A DNA stretch of 9,030 bases from Sandaracinaceae bacterium (GTDB lineage: Bacteria > Myxococcota_A > Polyangia > Polyangiales > Houyiibacteriaceae): the NCBI GenBank assembly GCA_012514415.1, contig JAAZAH010000342.1, positions 1 through 9,030 of the forward strand, written 5' to 3'. The notes beneath the pieces are model-generated. The model searched no databases. It was not told the origin of the DNA and saw only the letters and a list, made by a program, of their open reading frames with translations. Both the position numbers and the translations under genes were made by a program. Within the stretch, counting starts at the first letter, position 1, and the number at the start of each line of letters is the position of its first letter. This document shows positions 1 through 6,547 of this stretch, piece after piece.

Positions 1-1348
1 GCTCAGCGAAGCGCGCCTAAGGAGCCAAGGCTCAAAGGTTGGCGAGGCCGCGGTCAATGCGATCTATCCGCCGCTCCTCCGAGAGCTTGGCGAAAATCAC
101 TTCATCGGATACGAGCGAGAAGAGGGCGAAACGGAGATCCTCGCCATCGTCGTGAATGGCGAGCGGAGAGAATCGATCTCGGGCGAGGCCGAAGGCGAAA
201 TCATTGTGCGAGAGACGCCTTTTTATGCGGAGCGCGGCGGTCAGGCGGGTGATCGCGGCGGCATCCATTCGGACTCCGGTCGCTTCGAGGTGACGCATAC
301 CGAGACCCCGATTGAGGGGCTCATCATCCATCGTGGCGTGCTTCGCGAAGGTGAGCTCCGAGTGGGTGAGCGTGTCAAAGCCGTGGTCGATCATGAGGTG
401 CGCGCGGCGACGCGGCGAAACCACAGCGCGACGCATCTTCTCCACCACGCGCTCCGGACGGTGATCGGCCCCTCGGTGGCACAGAAGGGCTCACTCGTGA
501 GTGATACGCGGTTGCGATTTGATTATAGCGCCACCGAGCCTCTGAGCGCCGAGTCCATCCGGGCCATCGAAGGCATCGTCAATCACGCCATCCTCGAAAA
601 TACGCCGATCACGACCGAGATCCTTCCGATCGACGAGGCGAAAGCGACCGGTGCCATCGGCATCTTCGAGGAGAAATACGGCGATGTGGTCCGCGTTCTC
701 CGCATCGGCCCTTCGCTCGAGCTTTGTGGAGGGACGCATGCGGCGCAAACGGGGGATATCGGCGCCTTCGTCATCCTCAGCGACTCGGGCCTGGCGGCCG
801 GCGTGCGACGGATCGAGGCGGCGACGGGGTTCAACGCGCTCTCCCACATCAACGAAGTGCGCGGCATCCTCGGTGCGGTTTCGGAGAAGCTGAAGAGCCC
901 GCCGCATGAGCTTGTTCAGAAGATCGATCGACTCGCAGAGCGCGAGGCCGAGCTGAAGCGCGAAATCGAAGCGCTGAAAAAGGCGATGATGAGCGGCGGA
1001 GGCGCCGAGGATCTCGGTGCCCGCGCCATCGAGCGCGATGGGGTGAAGTTTCTCGGTGCGATCGCGCCGCTCGGCGATCCCAAGGCGCTCCGTGATCTGG
1101 CCGATCAGCTTCGCGACCGTCTCGCGCCGGCGGTGGTGCTTCTCGGCGCAGAGAACAAGGGGAAGGCGCTCCTCGTTTGCTCCGTTTCCAAGGAGGTCAC
1201 CTCGAAGCACAAGGCCGGGGAGATCGTCCGAGAGGCGGCGGCGATCGTTGGCGGCGGCGGCGGCGGGCGTCCGGACTTCGCACAGGCGGGCGGTTCGGAT
1301 CCGAGCAAACTCGAAGACGCTGTGGCGGTTGTCCACTCGCGGGCATGA
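1..1348 (+). CDS. alaS: Alanyl-tRNA synthetase, C-terminal part (5' end outside window)
   Basis: Attaches alanine to tRNA-Ala in the cytoplasm and hydrolyses mischarged Ser/Gly-tRNA-Ala. The frame is open from base 2 to the TGA at 1346-1348, giving 448 visible residues. The aminoacylation domain lies mostly upstream of the window, since family members are about 870-900 residues long. In order the visible part holds the entry to the editing region (TPFYAERGGQAGDRGG, about 215-262), the editing-site HxxxH motif in NHSATHLLHHA (about 420-450), the second zinc half-site CGGTH (about 726-740) followed by GDIGAF and AAGVRRIEA, a charged coiled-coil linker (about 905-1000), and the C-Ala/DHHA1 domain with a six-glycine run before RPDFAQAGG (about 1250-1300). 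All four expected metal ligands (two His, then Cys and His) are present, so editing should be intact. The stop overlaps the start of the next gene by four bases. Family identification is very secure. Confidence 0.97.
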   Translation, partial: LSEARLRSQGSKVGEAAVNAIYPPLLRELGENHFIGYEREEGETEILAIVVNGERRESISGEAEGEIIVRETPFYAERGGQAGDRGGIHSDSGRFEVTHTETPIEGLIIHRGVLREGELRVGERVKAVVDHEVRAATRRNHSATHLLHHALRTVIGPSVAQKGSLVSDTRLRFDYSATEPLSAESIRAIEGIVNHAILENTPITTEILPIDEAKATGAIGIFEEKYGDVVRVLRIGPSLELCGGTHAAQTGDIGAFVILSDSGLAAGVRRIEAATGFNALSHINEVRGILGAVSEKLKSPPHELVQKIDRLAEREAELKREIEALKKAMMSGGGAEDLGARAIERDGVKFLGAIAPLGDPKALRDLADQLRDRLAPAVVLLGAENKGKALLVCSVSKEVTSKHKAGEIVREAAAIVGGGGGGRPDFAQAGGSDPSKLEDAVAVVHSRA

Positions 1349-2616
1349 GCCGGCGGACTGAGACGCTCGGCCGGCTTCGGATGCTCCCCCTCCATGCGGA
1401 GCGCCTGAGCGTCGGTCGCTTGCCACGGGCGCTCTTCCGAAAGCTTCGAGGGCGTGCGCGCGAGGTTCGATTCTTTCATCGGGTCGATGATCCGGAGAGC
1501 CTCCTTATCCTCGAGGGGCTTGTTCGCCTCCGAGTGCATGTTCCCCTCTCCATCGAGCTCATCGTCGTACCGGAGCCTTCTGCGGATTTCGATCCCGAGC
1601 CGGCGCGGTCGATGGCGCGGAAGCGAAGGGATGCCCATGAGCTTTCGATCCGACATGGGCTCGAGCCGCTTCCCGAAACGATCGAGGCGCCCCCGCCGGC
1701 GAGAGTGCGGATGATTCAAGCCACCCTTCTAGCGGCCGAAGCAAAGGAAGAGCGTCTCGTGCTCGCTTCGGAGCTAGGTCGGGCGCTATTTCGGGATGAT
1801 GGCGAACGGATCGCGGAGGCAGCGCGCGATCTTCCCCCGCTTTCCTCGCTCGATCTACGGCTCACACTCGAAGCCAACTACAAGAGGCTTCGAAGCGATG
1901 GTTTTTATGAAGGCGCCTGCTTTTCATCAGAGAGCGAACGTTTTATCGGTGTCGAGAGCCTCGGCGATTTCGAGGCCCGCGTCCGCGGCATCGACGAGCC
2001 GGAGCGATCGCCCGCGCGGCATCGTAGGCCCGGTCCCTTCGTCCGTCAGCGCGTCGTTTTCCTTGGCTCGCTCGAGCGTGCCTCCGATGCCATGGGCTTT
2101 CTCGCCCTCCACCCTCACCGGGATTCCCTCGAGCTTCACGCCGAGTTGATTCGCCCCTTTCGCTTTGAGGGCATGAGGGTGCCCGAGGAGCGGCTCGAGC
2201 GCGATCGTCGCGAGGCTTTTGAGTTTGCGCGCCGCGCAGGACTCCGCTTCGGACCGTTTCACGAACAGAACGAGCTCGGGATGGCGCGAGCGCACGCGCT
2301 TTTCGCCCTAGGGCGCGATCAGGGAAACGCGGTCGATCTCCTCGCTACCATCTATCGGGCCATCTGGCTGGAGGCACGCGATTTTTCGTCGGAAGGGGAT
2401 CTGATGCGCGTCGCATCGGATGCGGCGCTCGGAGAGGAGATCGCGAGGGAGGCGGTTGCGCGGAGCGGAGAGCCAGGCCTCATGCCTCCTTTGGCGACGG
2501 AGCGCCTCGAAGAGCTCGAGCTCCCCGAAGGCCCTGTATTTTGCGGCCAGGGGTTTGCCTATTCGGGCCTCGATCGCTTTCCGCTCCTCATGGCGCGACT
2601 CTCTCGAACCTCCTAA
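1345..2616 (+). CDS. Tandem DsbA/HCCA-isomerase-like thioredoxin-fold protein, no CXXC
   Basis: A 423-residue protein. The ATG at 1345 is chosen because it overlaps the alaS stop as ATGA and removes an upstream extension that would lie inside alaS. There is no strong ribosome site, so translational coupling to alaS is likely. It appears to be two related halves. Half A has an opening strand EVRFFHRVDDPESLL (40-54), a helical stretch with KRRDAHELSIRHGL (93-106), and a closing GACFSSESERFIGVESL (190-206). Half B has VVFLGSLERASDAMGF (237-252), IRPFRFEGMRVP then RREAFEFARRAGLRFGPF (269-305), a helical IYRAIWLEARDFSSEGDL (336-353), and a closing GPVFCGQGFAYSGLDRF (396-412). These fit the layout of DsbA-family proteins related to 2-hydroxychromene-2-carboxylate isomerase by pattern recall only. 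There is no CXXC and no signal peptide, so oxidoreductase activity is unlikely. A glutathione-linked or non-catalytic role is possible. The substrate is unknown. Confidence 0.72.
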   Translation: MSRRTETLGRLRMLPLHAERLSVGRLPRALFRKLRGRAREVRFFHRVDDPESLLILEGLVRLRVHVPLSIELIVVPEPSADFDPEPARSMARKRRDAHELSIRHGLEPLPETIEAPPPARVRMIQATLLAAEAKEERLVLASELGRALFRDDGERIAEAARDLPPLSSLDLRLTLEANYKRLRSDGFYEGACFSSESERFIGVESLGDFEARVRGIDEPERSPARHRRPGPFVRQRVVFLGSLERASDAMGFLALHPHRDSLELHAELIRPFRFEGMRVPEERLERDRREAFEFARRAGLRFGPFHEQNELGMARAHALFALGRDQGNAVDLLATIYRAIWLEARDFSSEGDLMRVASDAALGEEIAREAVARSGEPGLMPPLATERLEELELPEGPVFCGQGFAYSGLDRFPLLMARLSRTS

Positions 2617-2827
2617 GCGACGTGTCCTGATTTGCGCGGGCACCGTTGGTGGGCGAAAGCGTGGTTTGATGTGGCGCGTCATGCCGCGTTTGAGGTGTCT
2701 AGATGGCTAGGTAGGATGCGAAGACGCCTCCCCCCTGTAAGCCAAGAATTGCTCTGTCATCTTCGTAGTTTATCTCCAGCGTGAAACGGGCTTGTCCACG
2801 GCTTCGAAGTTTGCGATCCTCGAATTA
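2617..2827. other. Intergenic gap with no recognised gene
   Basis: This is 211 bases between the DsbA-like gene and the acidic-protein gene. I see no tRNA T-loop signature, no conserved ORF and no T-tract terminator. The best hairpin is a short CACC-gtt-GGTG near 2641-2651. A TTGCTC at 2749-2754 with TATCTC 16 bases downstream (2771-2776) is a possible but poor sigma-70-like promoter for the acidic gene. The gap therefore probably holds that gene's promoter, but the sequence does not show it convincingly. Confidence 0.4.
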
Positions 2828-3460
2828 ATGTCCATCGATCTCTCCCAAATCGACGCGGAGCTCGATGCTCTTGGTGTCTCCGAGGTAGATAAGGCGCGCG
2901 CCATCTCGCATGCGCTTGCGTTCAAACGTCCCGCCTCGCTCCGTGAGCTCGATGCGGAGCTCGACGCTCTCATGCATGGGTTGGCGACGATCGAGGGGAC
3001 GAGCCAAAGAAGGGCGAGCATAGAAAGCGCATCCTCCTCGACCGATGCCCCGCTCGGTGCGAAGGCAGAGCAGCATCCGGAAGCATGCGTCGCCGAGGCT
3101 CTTCGCGAAGGTGAAAATGAGATCGCAGAGAGCGACTCCGCTCAATCGGCTCTAAGCCCTCGGGAGCCGGCCGATGACGCTTCGGCTTCGCCTTCACCCA
3201 CTCTCAGCGACGCGCTCTTTGAGGGGCTCGATCTCGAAGGTGAGCTTGCCGCGCTCAGCGAGACGCTCGATGCTACGGACTCTCCATTTGCGGCGGAGCC
3301 GGCGTCCTCCGCGGTTTCCGATGCCGCGCGAGGTGAAGACGACGAGCTCATCACATCCTTCGATCGCGCCGACGTGCAAGCCATTGAACTCGACGAGGAT
3401 GAACTCGAGATCACGGACCTCGACGATATCGAGATCATCGAAGAGGATGCGCTCGACTGA
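2828..3460 (+). CDS. Acidic, low-complexity hypothetical protein
   Basis: I do not recognise this gene. From ATG 2828 it encodes 210 residues. An in-frame TTG at 2792 would add 12 residues, and neither start has a good ribosome site. Residues 1-55 look helical and contain DAELDAL twice (9-15 and 42-48), around a basic patch (KARAISHALAFKRPASLRE, 22-40). Residues 56-180 are rich in Ser, Ala, Glu, Asp and Pro and look disordered. The C-terminus alternates acidic and bulky hydrophobic residues (IELDEDELEITDLDDIEII, 186-204), with about 14 of the last 25 residues acidic. There is no signal peptide, membrane segment or cysteine-based motif; the only cysteine is at residue 87. It is probably a cytoplasmic protein that binds a partner. 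Codon use matches its neighbours, and the reading frame ends 21 bases before the convergent recR stop. It is likely a real gene, since the bias and frame are clean over 210 codons. Confidence 0.7.
   Translation: MSIDLSQIDAELDALGVSEVDKARAISHALAFKRPASLRELDAELDALMHGLATIEGTSQRRASIESASSSTDAPLGAKAEQHPEACVAEALREGENEIAESDSAQSALSPREPADDASASPSPTLSDALFEGLDLEGELAALSETLDATDSPFAAEPASSAVSDAARGEDDELITSFDRADVQAIELDEDELEITDLDDIEIIEEDALD
2850..2970 (+). repeat. Two imperfect 22-base direct repeats inside the acidic gene
   Basis: Bases 2850-2871 and 2949-2970 differ at two positions, lie 99 bases (33 codons) apart and are in the same reading frame. Each encodes DAELDAL. They may reflect an internal duplication of a short helix or repeated use of the same codons in an acidic helix. 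Confidence 0.6.
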
Positions 3461-3466
3461 AGGAGC

Positions 3467-3481
3467 GGCGCCATTGGCGCC
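3467..3481. terminator. Short hairpin between convergent genes (possible terminator)
   Basis: GGCGCC-att-GGCGCC forms a perfect six-base-pair stem with a three-base loop. It sits between the stop of the acidic gene (3460) and the recR stop codon (3482-3484), which converge here. It could act on both strands, but no T-tract follows on either side, so intrinsic termination is uncertain. Each arm is also its own palindrome. Confidence 0.35.
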
Positions 3482-4072
3482 CTAGACCTTGCGCCTTCCC
3501 GAGATCGCACGACTCAGCGTGATCTGATCGGTAAACTCGAGCTCTCCGCCGTGCGGCATGCCGCTCGCGATCCGGCTGATCTCGACGTCCTTGCCTTCAA
3601 AGAGCTCGCCGAGATAAAGCGCAGTCGCCTCGCCATTGACCGTCAGCGGAGTGGCGACGACGATCTCGCGCACGCCATCACGCTCGACGCGTTCGACGAG
3701 TTGGTCAAAGGGGAGATGCTCTGGGTGAATGTCATCCAGCGGCGAGAGGAGGCCGTGAAGCACCTGATAACGCCCTCGGAACGCCCCCGAGCGCTCGATG
3801 GCGACAAGATCGGGGACGCGTGCCACGACGCATAGCAGCGATGCATCTCTTCGCGAATCTAGGCAGATCGCACATCGCTCGCCCGAGGTGAAATTCCCGC
3901 ATTCCTCGCAGCGCTGTACATCGCGGTGGAGGGTGGAGAGGGAGCCACCAAGGGCTTTCGAGAGCTCTTCATCGGCCTCGAGAAGGTAGAAAGCGAGCCG
4001 AGTCGCCGTGCGCTCTCCGATGCCTGGGAGTCGTGAGAGCAGCGCGATGAGCTCACCTATCGGATCGTTCAT
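3482..4072 (-). CDS. recR: Recombination mediator protein RecR
   Basis: RecR works with RecF and RecO to load RecA on gapped single-stranded DNA during recombinational repair. The 196-residue length is normal. The ATG at 4072 lies six bases after the ybaB stop, with a weak AGGG close by. Domains in order are a helix-hairpin-helix (LPGIGERTATRLAFYLL, 15-31), a four-cysteine zinc finger (Cys55, Cys58, Cys67, Cys70), a Toprim domain (about 78-170), and the C-terminal motif RIASGMPHGGELEFTDQITL (167-186) that closes the ring. Oddly, the usual Toprim glutamate in the family's VVExPxD motif is alanine (CVVARVPD, Ala84; Asp88 kept). The usual VEGEAT is VNGEAT (Asn146), and SPLDGIGPE reads SPLDDIHPE. 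The family assignment is secure, but whether these changes alter function is unknown. It is the last gene of the dnaX-ybaB-recR operon. Confidence 0.97.
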   Translation of the reverse strand: MNDPIGELIALLSRLPGIGERTATRLAFYLLEADEELSKALGGSLSTLHRDVQRCEECGNFTSGERCAICLDSRRDASLLCVVARVPDLVAIERSGAFRGRYQVLHGLLSPLDDIHPEHLPFDQLVERVERDGVREIVVATPLTVNGEATALYLGELFEGKDVEISRIASGMPHGGELEFTDQITLSRAISGRRKV

Positions 4073-4078
4073 CGCGCC

Positions 4079-4399
4079 CTAGACAAGCCCCGGAATCTTG
4101 AGTCCGGCAGAGACTTTCTCGATCTCTTTATCGATGGTCTCGCGCGCACGCGCGAGCGCGGCGTTCGAAGCCGCGACGATGAGATCCTGAACCATCTCAA
4201 GCCCCTCTTCTTCGAGGAGGCCGGGATCGACCTCGATCGCCGTGATTTCGAGAGCGCCGCTCACCTTCACCTTCACGCGATCGTTGCCCGCGCTTTCTTC
4301 AAAGGTCTCTTCCTTGAGCTCTTCACGCCGCTTTTCGATACGGCGCTGCATCCGCGCAGCCTGCCGCATGAACTCGTTCATTCCACCACGGATACTCAT
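4079..4399 (-). CDS. ybaB: YbaB/EbfC family nucleoid-associated protein
   Basis: A small homodimeric DNA-binding protein that coats or bends the nucleoid and is almost always encoded between dnaX and recR. From ATG 4399 it has 106 residues, which is the family's normal length. An upstream start at 4501 would extend into dnaX and is not supported. The start MSIRGGMNEFMRQAARMQ matches the typical 'GG...LMKQAQ.MQ' opening. It is followed by a charged coiled helix (20-36), the central sheet RVKVKVSGALEITAIEVDP (41-59), LLEEEGLEMVQDLIVAASNAAL (61-82) and a final helix ending KIPGLV. A good ribosome site, GAGGTG, overlaps the dnaX stop, which implies translational coupling. Nothing about it looks unusual. 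Confidence 0.96.
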   Translation of the reverse strand: MSIRGGMNEFMRQAARMQRRIEKRREELKEETFEESAGNDRVKVKVSGALEITAIEVDPGLLEEEGLEMVQDLIVAASNAALARARETIDKEIEKVSAGLKIPGLV

Positions 4400-4403
4400 T
4401 AAT

Positions 4404-6455
4404 TCACCTCGAACCGTCTTCGAATTCGACCCGGAGGCTCCTGCGCGCTTCGGGAAAAACATCGAGAGCATCAAGGACGCGAGGATGCTCGAGCGCCTCA
4501 CGTCGTCTTCGCTCTTCGTCCGAACGTTTCCTTGTTTCGCTCAATCCTGCAAGCGTTTTCGAGGGATCGATCTCGGGGACTCGCCGGATCTCGAGTTCGG
4601 GGCGCTGGCCGAGGACCTGTTCGGCCACATCGAGGAGCGTTTCGCGATGCGCACGCTCTCCCGCCTGATCGCCAAAGAAGGAGCCCTCGGAAAAGGCGAG
4701 GATGATCTTCTCTTCGTGAACGACGACGGGCTCCGCCTCGCGAAAAATCGCGCCAAGCATGCCGGGATGGTCGCGCTCGAGCCGATCCACGATTTCCTCG
4801 TAGGTTTGAAGCGTGCTCCTCCGCACGCGCGGCACACCGCCGCCCTCGAAGCCGCCCTCGCTCGAAGGCTCCACACGTGGCGGCGGAATGGAAGAAGAGG
4901 GCTCGGGGCGAACGGAGCGACCGGAAGTTTCGCCCTCCGCGTCGGCTTCATGATTCGATGGAGCCTTGGGCGCAGGCGTCCCGGGTGGGCGGCTCTCACG
5001 CTTTCGGGCGACGCCCTGTGAGATTTCAAGCGCCGCGCGTACGGAGGGAGGAAGCGTGCTGAGATCGAACGGAGGCGCGCTTCCCATCGGCTCCTTCCCG
5101 GATCTGCTTTCCGCAGGGGAGTTTCGCTCTTCGGCTGGCGACGGGGCTTGTTCCCATTGAGCTTTCGCTTCCGATGGAATCTCGGGCGCGGCGAGCTGAC
5201 CTGCCGACGTGATGAATTCTTCGCGCGAGCCCGTTCTCGCAGGCGCGCTCGGAGCGGCGGGGCCTCCTCGGCCCCCGCGATCGCCTGGCCCTCCGGTGAG
5301 GCGTCCTTCGAGGGCTTCAAGGCGTGCGAGGAGCTCACCTACCGACCGAAGCGAAGGCCGGGTCGCGAGGCGAACCAGTCCCATCTCGAGGGCGAGATGA
5401 GGGGCACTTGAACGCGCGATTTCGTCTTGGAGCTTGACGAGCCCGGCGAAGAGGCGCTGAAGCTCGAGCACATCCGTCGCTTCGACGAGGCCGATTGCGA
5501 CCTCGCGCTCCTCATCGACGAGATCGACGAGGGAGGCATCGCTACTGGTCACCTTGAGCACGGTGAGATCGCGCGCGTAGCTCGTCAGTTCGCGCGTGAA
5601 GTGTTGGAGATCGAGACCTTTTTGGATGACCGCCGCGATGCGTTCGAGGATGGCGCGCGCATCTCCGCGGACGAGTCCCTCCATGACGGCCCGAAGCTCC
5701 GCGCGCCCAGCGAGCCCGAGGCTCTCAGCGACCTCGCTCCCGATGAGTTTCTCGCCGCCGAGCGCCACGATCTGATCAAGAAGCGTGAGCGCATCGCGCA
5801 TCGAGCCTGCCGCCTCACGCGCGACGAGGGCGATCGTATCGTCATCCGCATCGACGCCCTCGCGGCTCAGGATCTCGCGCACCCGCTCGCCGATCACCTT
5901 CTGCGGGATCAGCCTAAAATCATAGCGCTGACAGCGGGAGCGGATCGTGACGGGTACCTTATGCGCTTCCGTCGTCGCGAAGATGAACTTCACATGCGGC
6001 GGCGGCTCCTCAAGGGTCTTCAGGAAGGCGTTGAACGCCGCCGTCGAGAGCATATGCACCTCATCGACGATCACGACCTTGAGGCGCGCGCGCTGCGGTC
6101 GATAGGGCAGCGTCTCTTGGAGCCGGCGCACATCCTCAACGCTATTATTCGAGGCGCCGTCGATCTCGAGGACATCGATATCGCGGCCGCTCGTGATATC
6201 GACGCAGATCGAGCAGTCATTGCAGGGCGTGATGCTTGCCCCGCGCTCGCAGTTCAGGGATTTTGCGAGGAGGCGCGCCGAGGTCGTCTTCCCGACGCCG
6301 CGGACGCCCGTGAAGAGGAAGGCGTGGGCGACGCGATTCGAGGCGATCGCGTTGCCGAGGGTCTTCGCGACGTGCTCCTGCCCAACCAGCTCATCGAAGG
6401 TCTGCGGGCGGTATTTCCGAGCGAGGACGGTATAGTCTTGGGGATCGGCCTTCAT
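4404..6455 (-). CDS. dnaX: DNA polymerase III subunit gamma/tau
   Basis: The clamp-loader ATPase that loads the sliding clamp and, in its tau form, links polymerases to the helicase. From ATG 6455 it has 683 residues. This start puts the family's YTVLARKYRPQTFDELVGQ at residues 8-26; a start at 6506 would add 17 atypical residues. Visible motifs are Walker A GVRGVGKT (50-57), zinc cysteines 69, 78, 81 and 84, Walker B VIVDEVH (128-134), TIRSRCQRYDF (170-180) and GSMRDALTLLDQ (217-228). The collar domain runs to about 370. Then comes a long disordered Gly/Pro/Ser/Glu linker (about 385-545) and a tau-type C-terminal domain (about 546-683). No canonical A-rich slippery heptamer is seen, so one full-length tau-like product is expected. 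There is no clear ribosome site; the leader just upstream is pyrimidine-rich. It is the first gene of the operon with ybaB and recR. Confidence 0.97.
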   Translation of the reverse strand: MKADPQDYTVLARKYRPQTFDELVGQEHVAKTLGNAIASNRVAHAFLFTGVRGVGKTTSARLLAKSLNCERGASITPCNDCSICVDITSGRDIDVLEIDGASNNSVEDVRRLQETLPYRPQRARLKVVIVDEVHMLSTAAFNAFLKTLEEPPPHVKFIFATTEAHKVPVTIRSRCQRYDFRLIPQKVIGERVREILSREGVDADDDTIALVAREAAGSMRDALTLLDQIVALGGEKLIGSEVAESLGLAGRAELRAVMEGLVRGDARAILERIAAVIQKGLDLQHFTRELTSYARDLTVLKVTSSDASLVDLVDEEREVAIGLVEATDVLELQRLFAGLVKLQDEIARSSAPHLALEMGLVRLATRPSLRSVGELLARLEALEGRLTGGPGDRGGRGGPAAPSAPARTGSREEFITSAGQLAAPEIPSEAKAQWEQAPSPAEERNSPAESRSGKEPMGSAPPFDLSTLPPSVRAALEISQGVARKRESRPPGTPAPKAPSNHEADAEGETSGRSVRPEPSSSIPPPRVEPSSEGGFEGGGVPRVRRSTLQTYEEIVDRLERDHPGMLGAIFREAEPVVVHEEKIILAFSEGSFFGDQAGERAHRETLLDVAEQVLGQRPELEIRRVPEIDPSKTLAGLSETRKRSDEERRRREALEHPRVLDALDVFPEARRSLRVEFEDGSR
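4405..4410 (-). promoter_or_regulatory. Ribosome binding site for ybaB
   Basis: GAGGTG lies five bases upstream of the ATG at 4399 on the minus strand and overlaps the dnaX TGA (4404-4406). It decides the ybaB start in favour of 4399 and couples its translation to dnaX. Confidence 0.8.
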
Positions 6456-6547
6456 GGGAGGGAGAGAGCCTAACAAATTGCTGGGGGTGGAGCGAGCGCG
6501 CCCCATGAATCGCGTGATATACGCCGGCTCTCCGCTATAAGGCCGGA
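6456..6547. promoter_or_regulatory. Divergent intergenic region (dnaX operon and beta-barrel gene)
   Basis: These 92 bases separate two divergent starts, so they should hold promoters for both. A near-symmetrical GTGATATACGCC around 6514-6525 contains TATA-like hexamers readable on either strand (TGATATACG on plus, TATATC on minus), but no good -35 box is paired with them. AAGG at 6539-6542 is a plausible ribosome site for the plus-strand gene at 6548. On the dnaX side, the 15 bases before the ATG are mostly C and T. The promoter assignment is inference from position. Confidence 0.4.

Noticed and set aside
1250..1267. A GGC repeat tract that could look like a microsatellite.
   Set aside because: It encodes the conserved glycine-rich loop of the AlaRS DHHA1 domain (before RPDFAQAGG), so family conservation explains it.
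491..1426. A 311-codon minus-strand frame opposite alaS.
   Set aside because: It lies antisense to the conserved AlaRS editing and C-Ala domains; its composition is Arg-rich and it has no recognisable domain.
2617..2827. Possible tRNA or small RNA in the longest gap.
   Set aside because: No GGTTCRANYCC-type T-loop, no acceptor-stem pairing and no strong hairpin plus T-tract were found.
4541..5338. A 265-codon minus-strand frame within the dnaX tail region.
   Set aside because: It is an Arg/Ser/Pro-rich out-of-frame reading of the dnaX linker and C-terminal domain, with no independent start signal.
5617..5625. A five-A run on the dnaX coding strand (CCAAAAAGG), considered as a programmed frameshift site for gamma production.
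   Set aside because: In frame it reads CAA AAA GGT, which is not an X XXY YYZ slippery heptamer. It lies near residue 279, well before the usual gamma end at about residue 430.
5427..6473. A 348-codon open frame on the plus strand opposite dnaX.
   Set aside because: Shadow of dnaX in a G+C-rich genome; it has no recognisable motifs, while the opposite strand has Walker A, the zinc module and Walker B.
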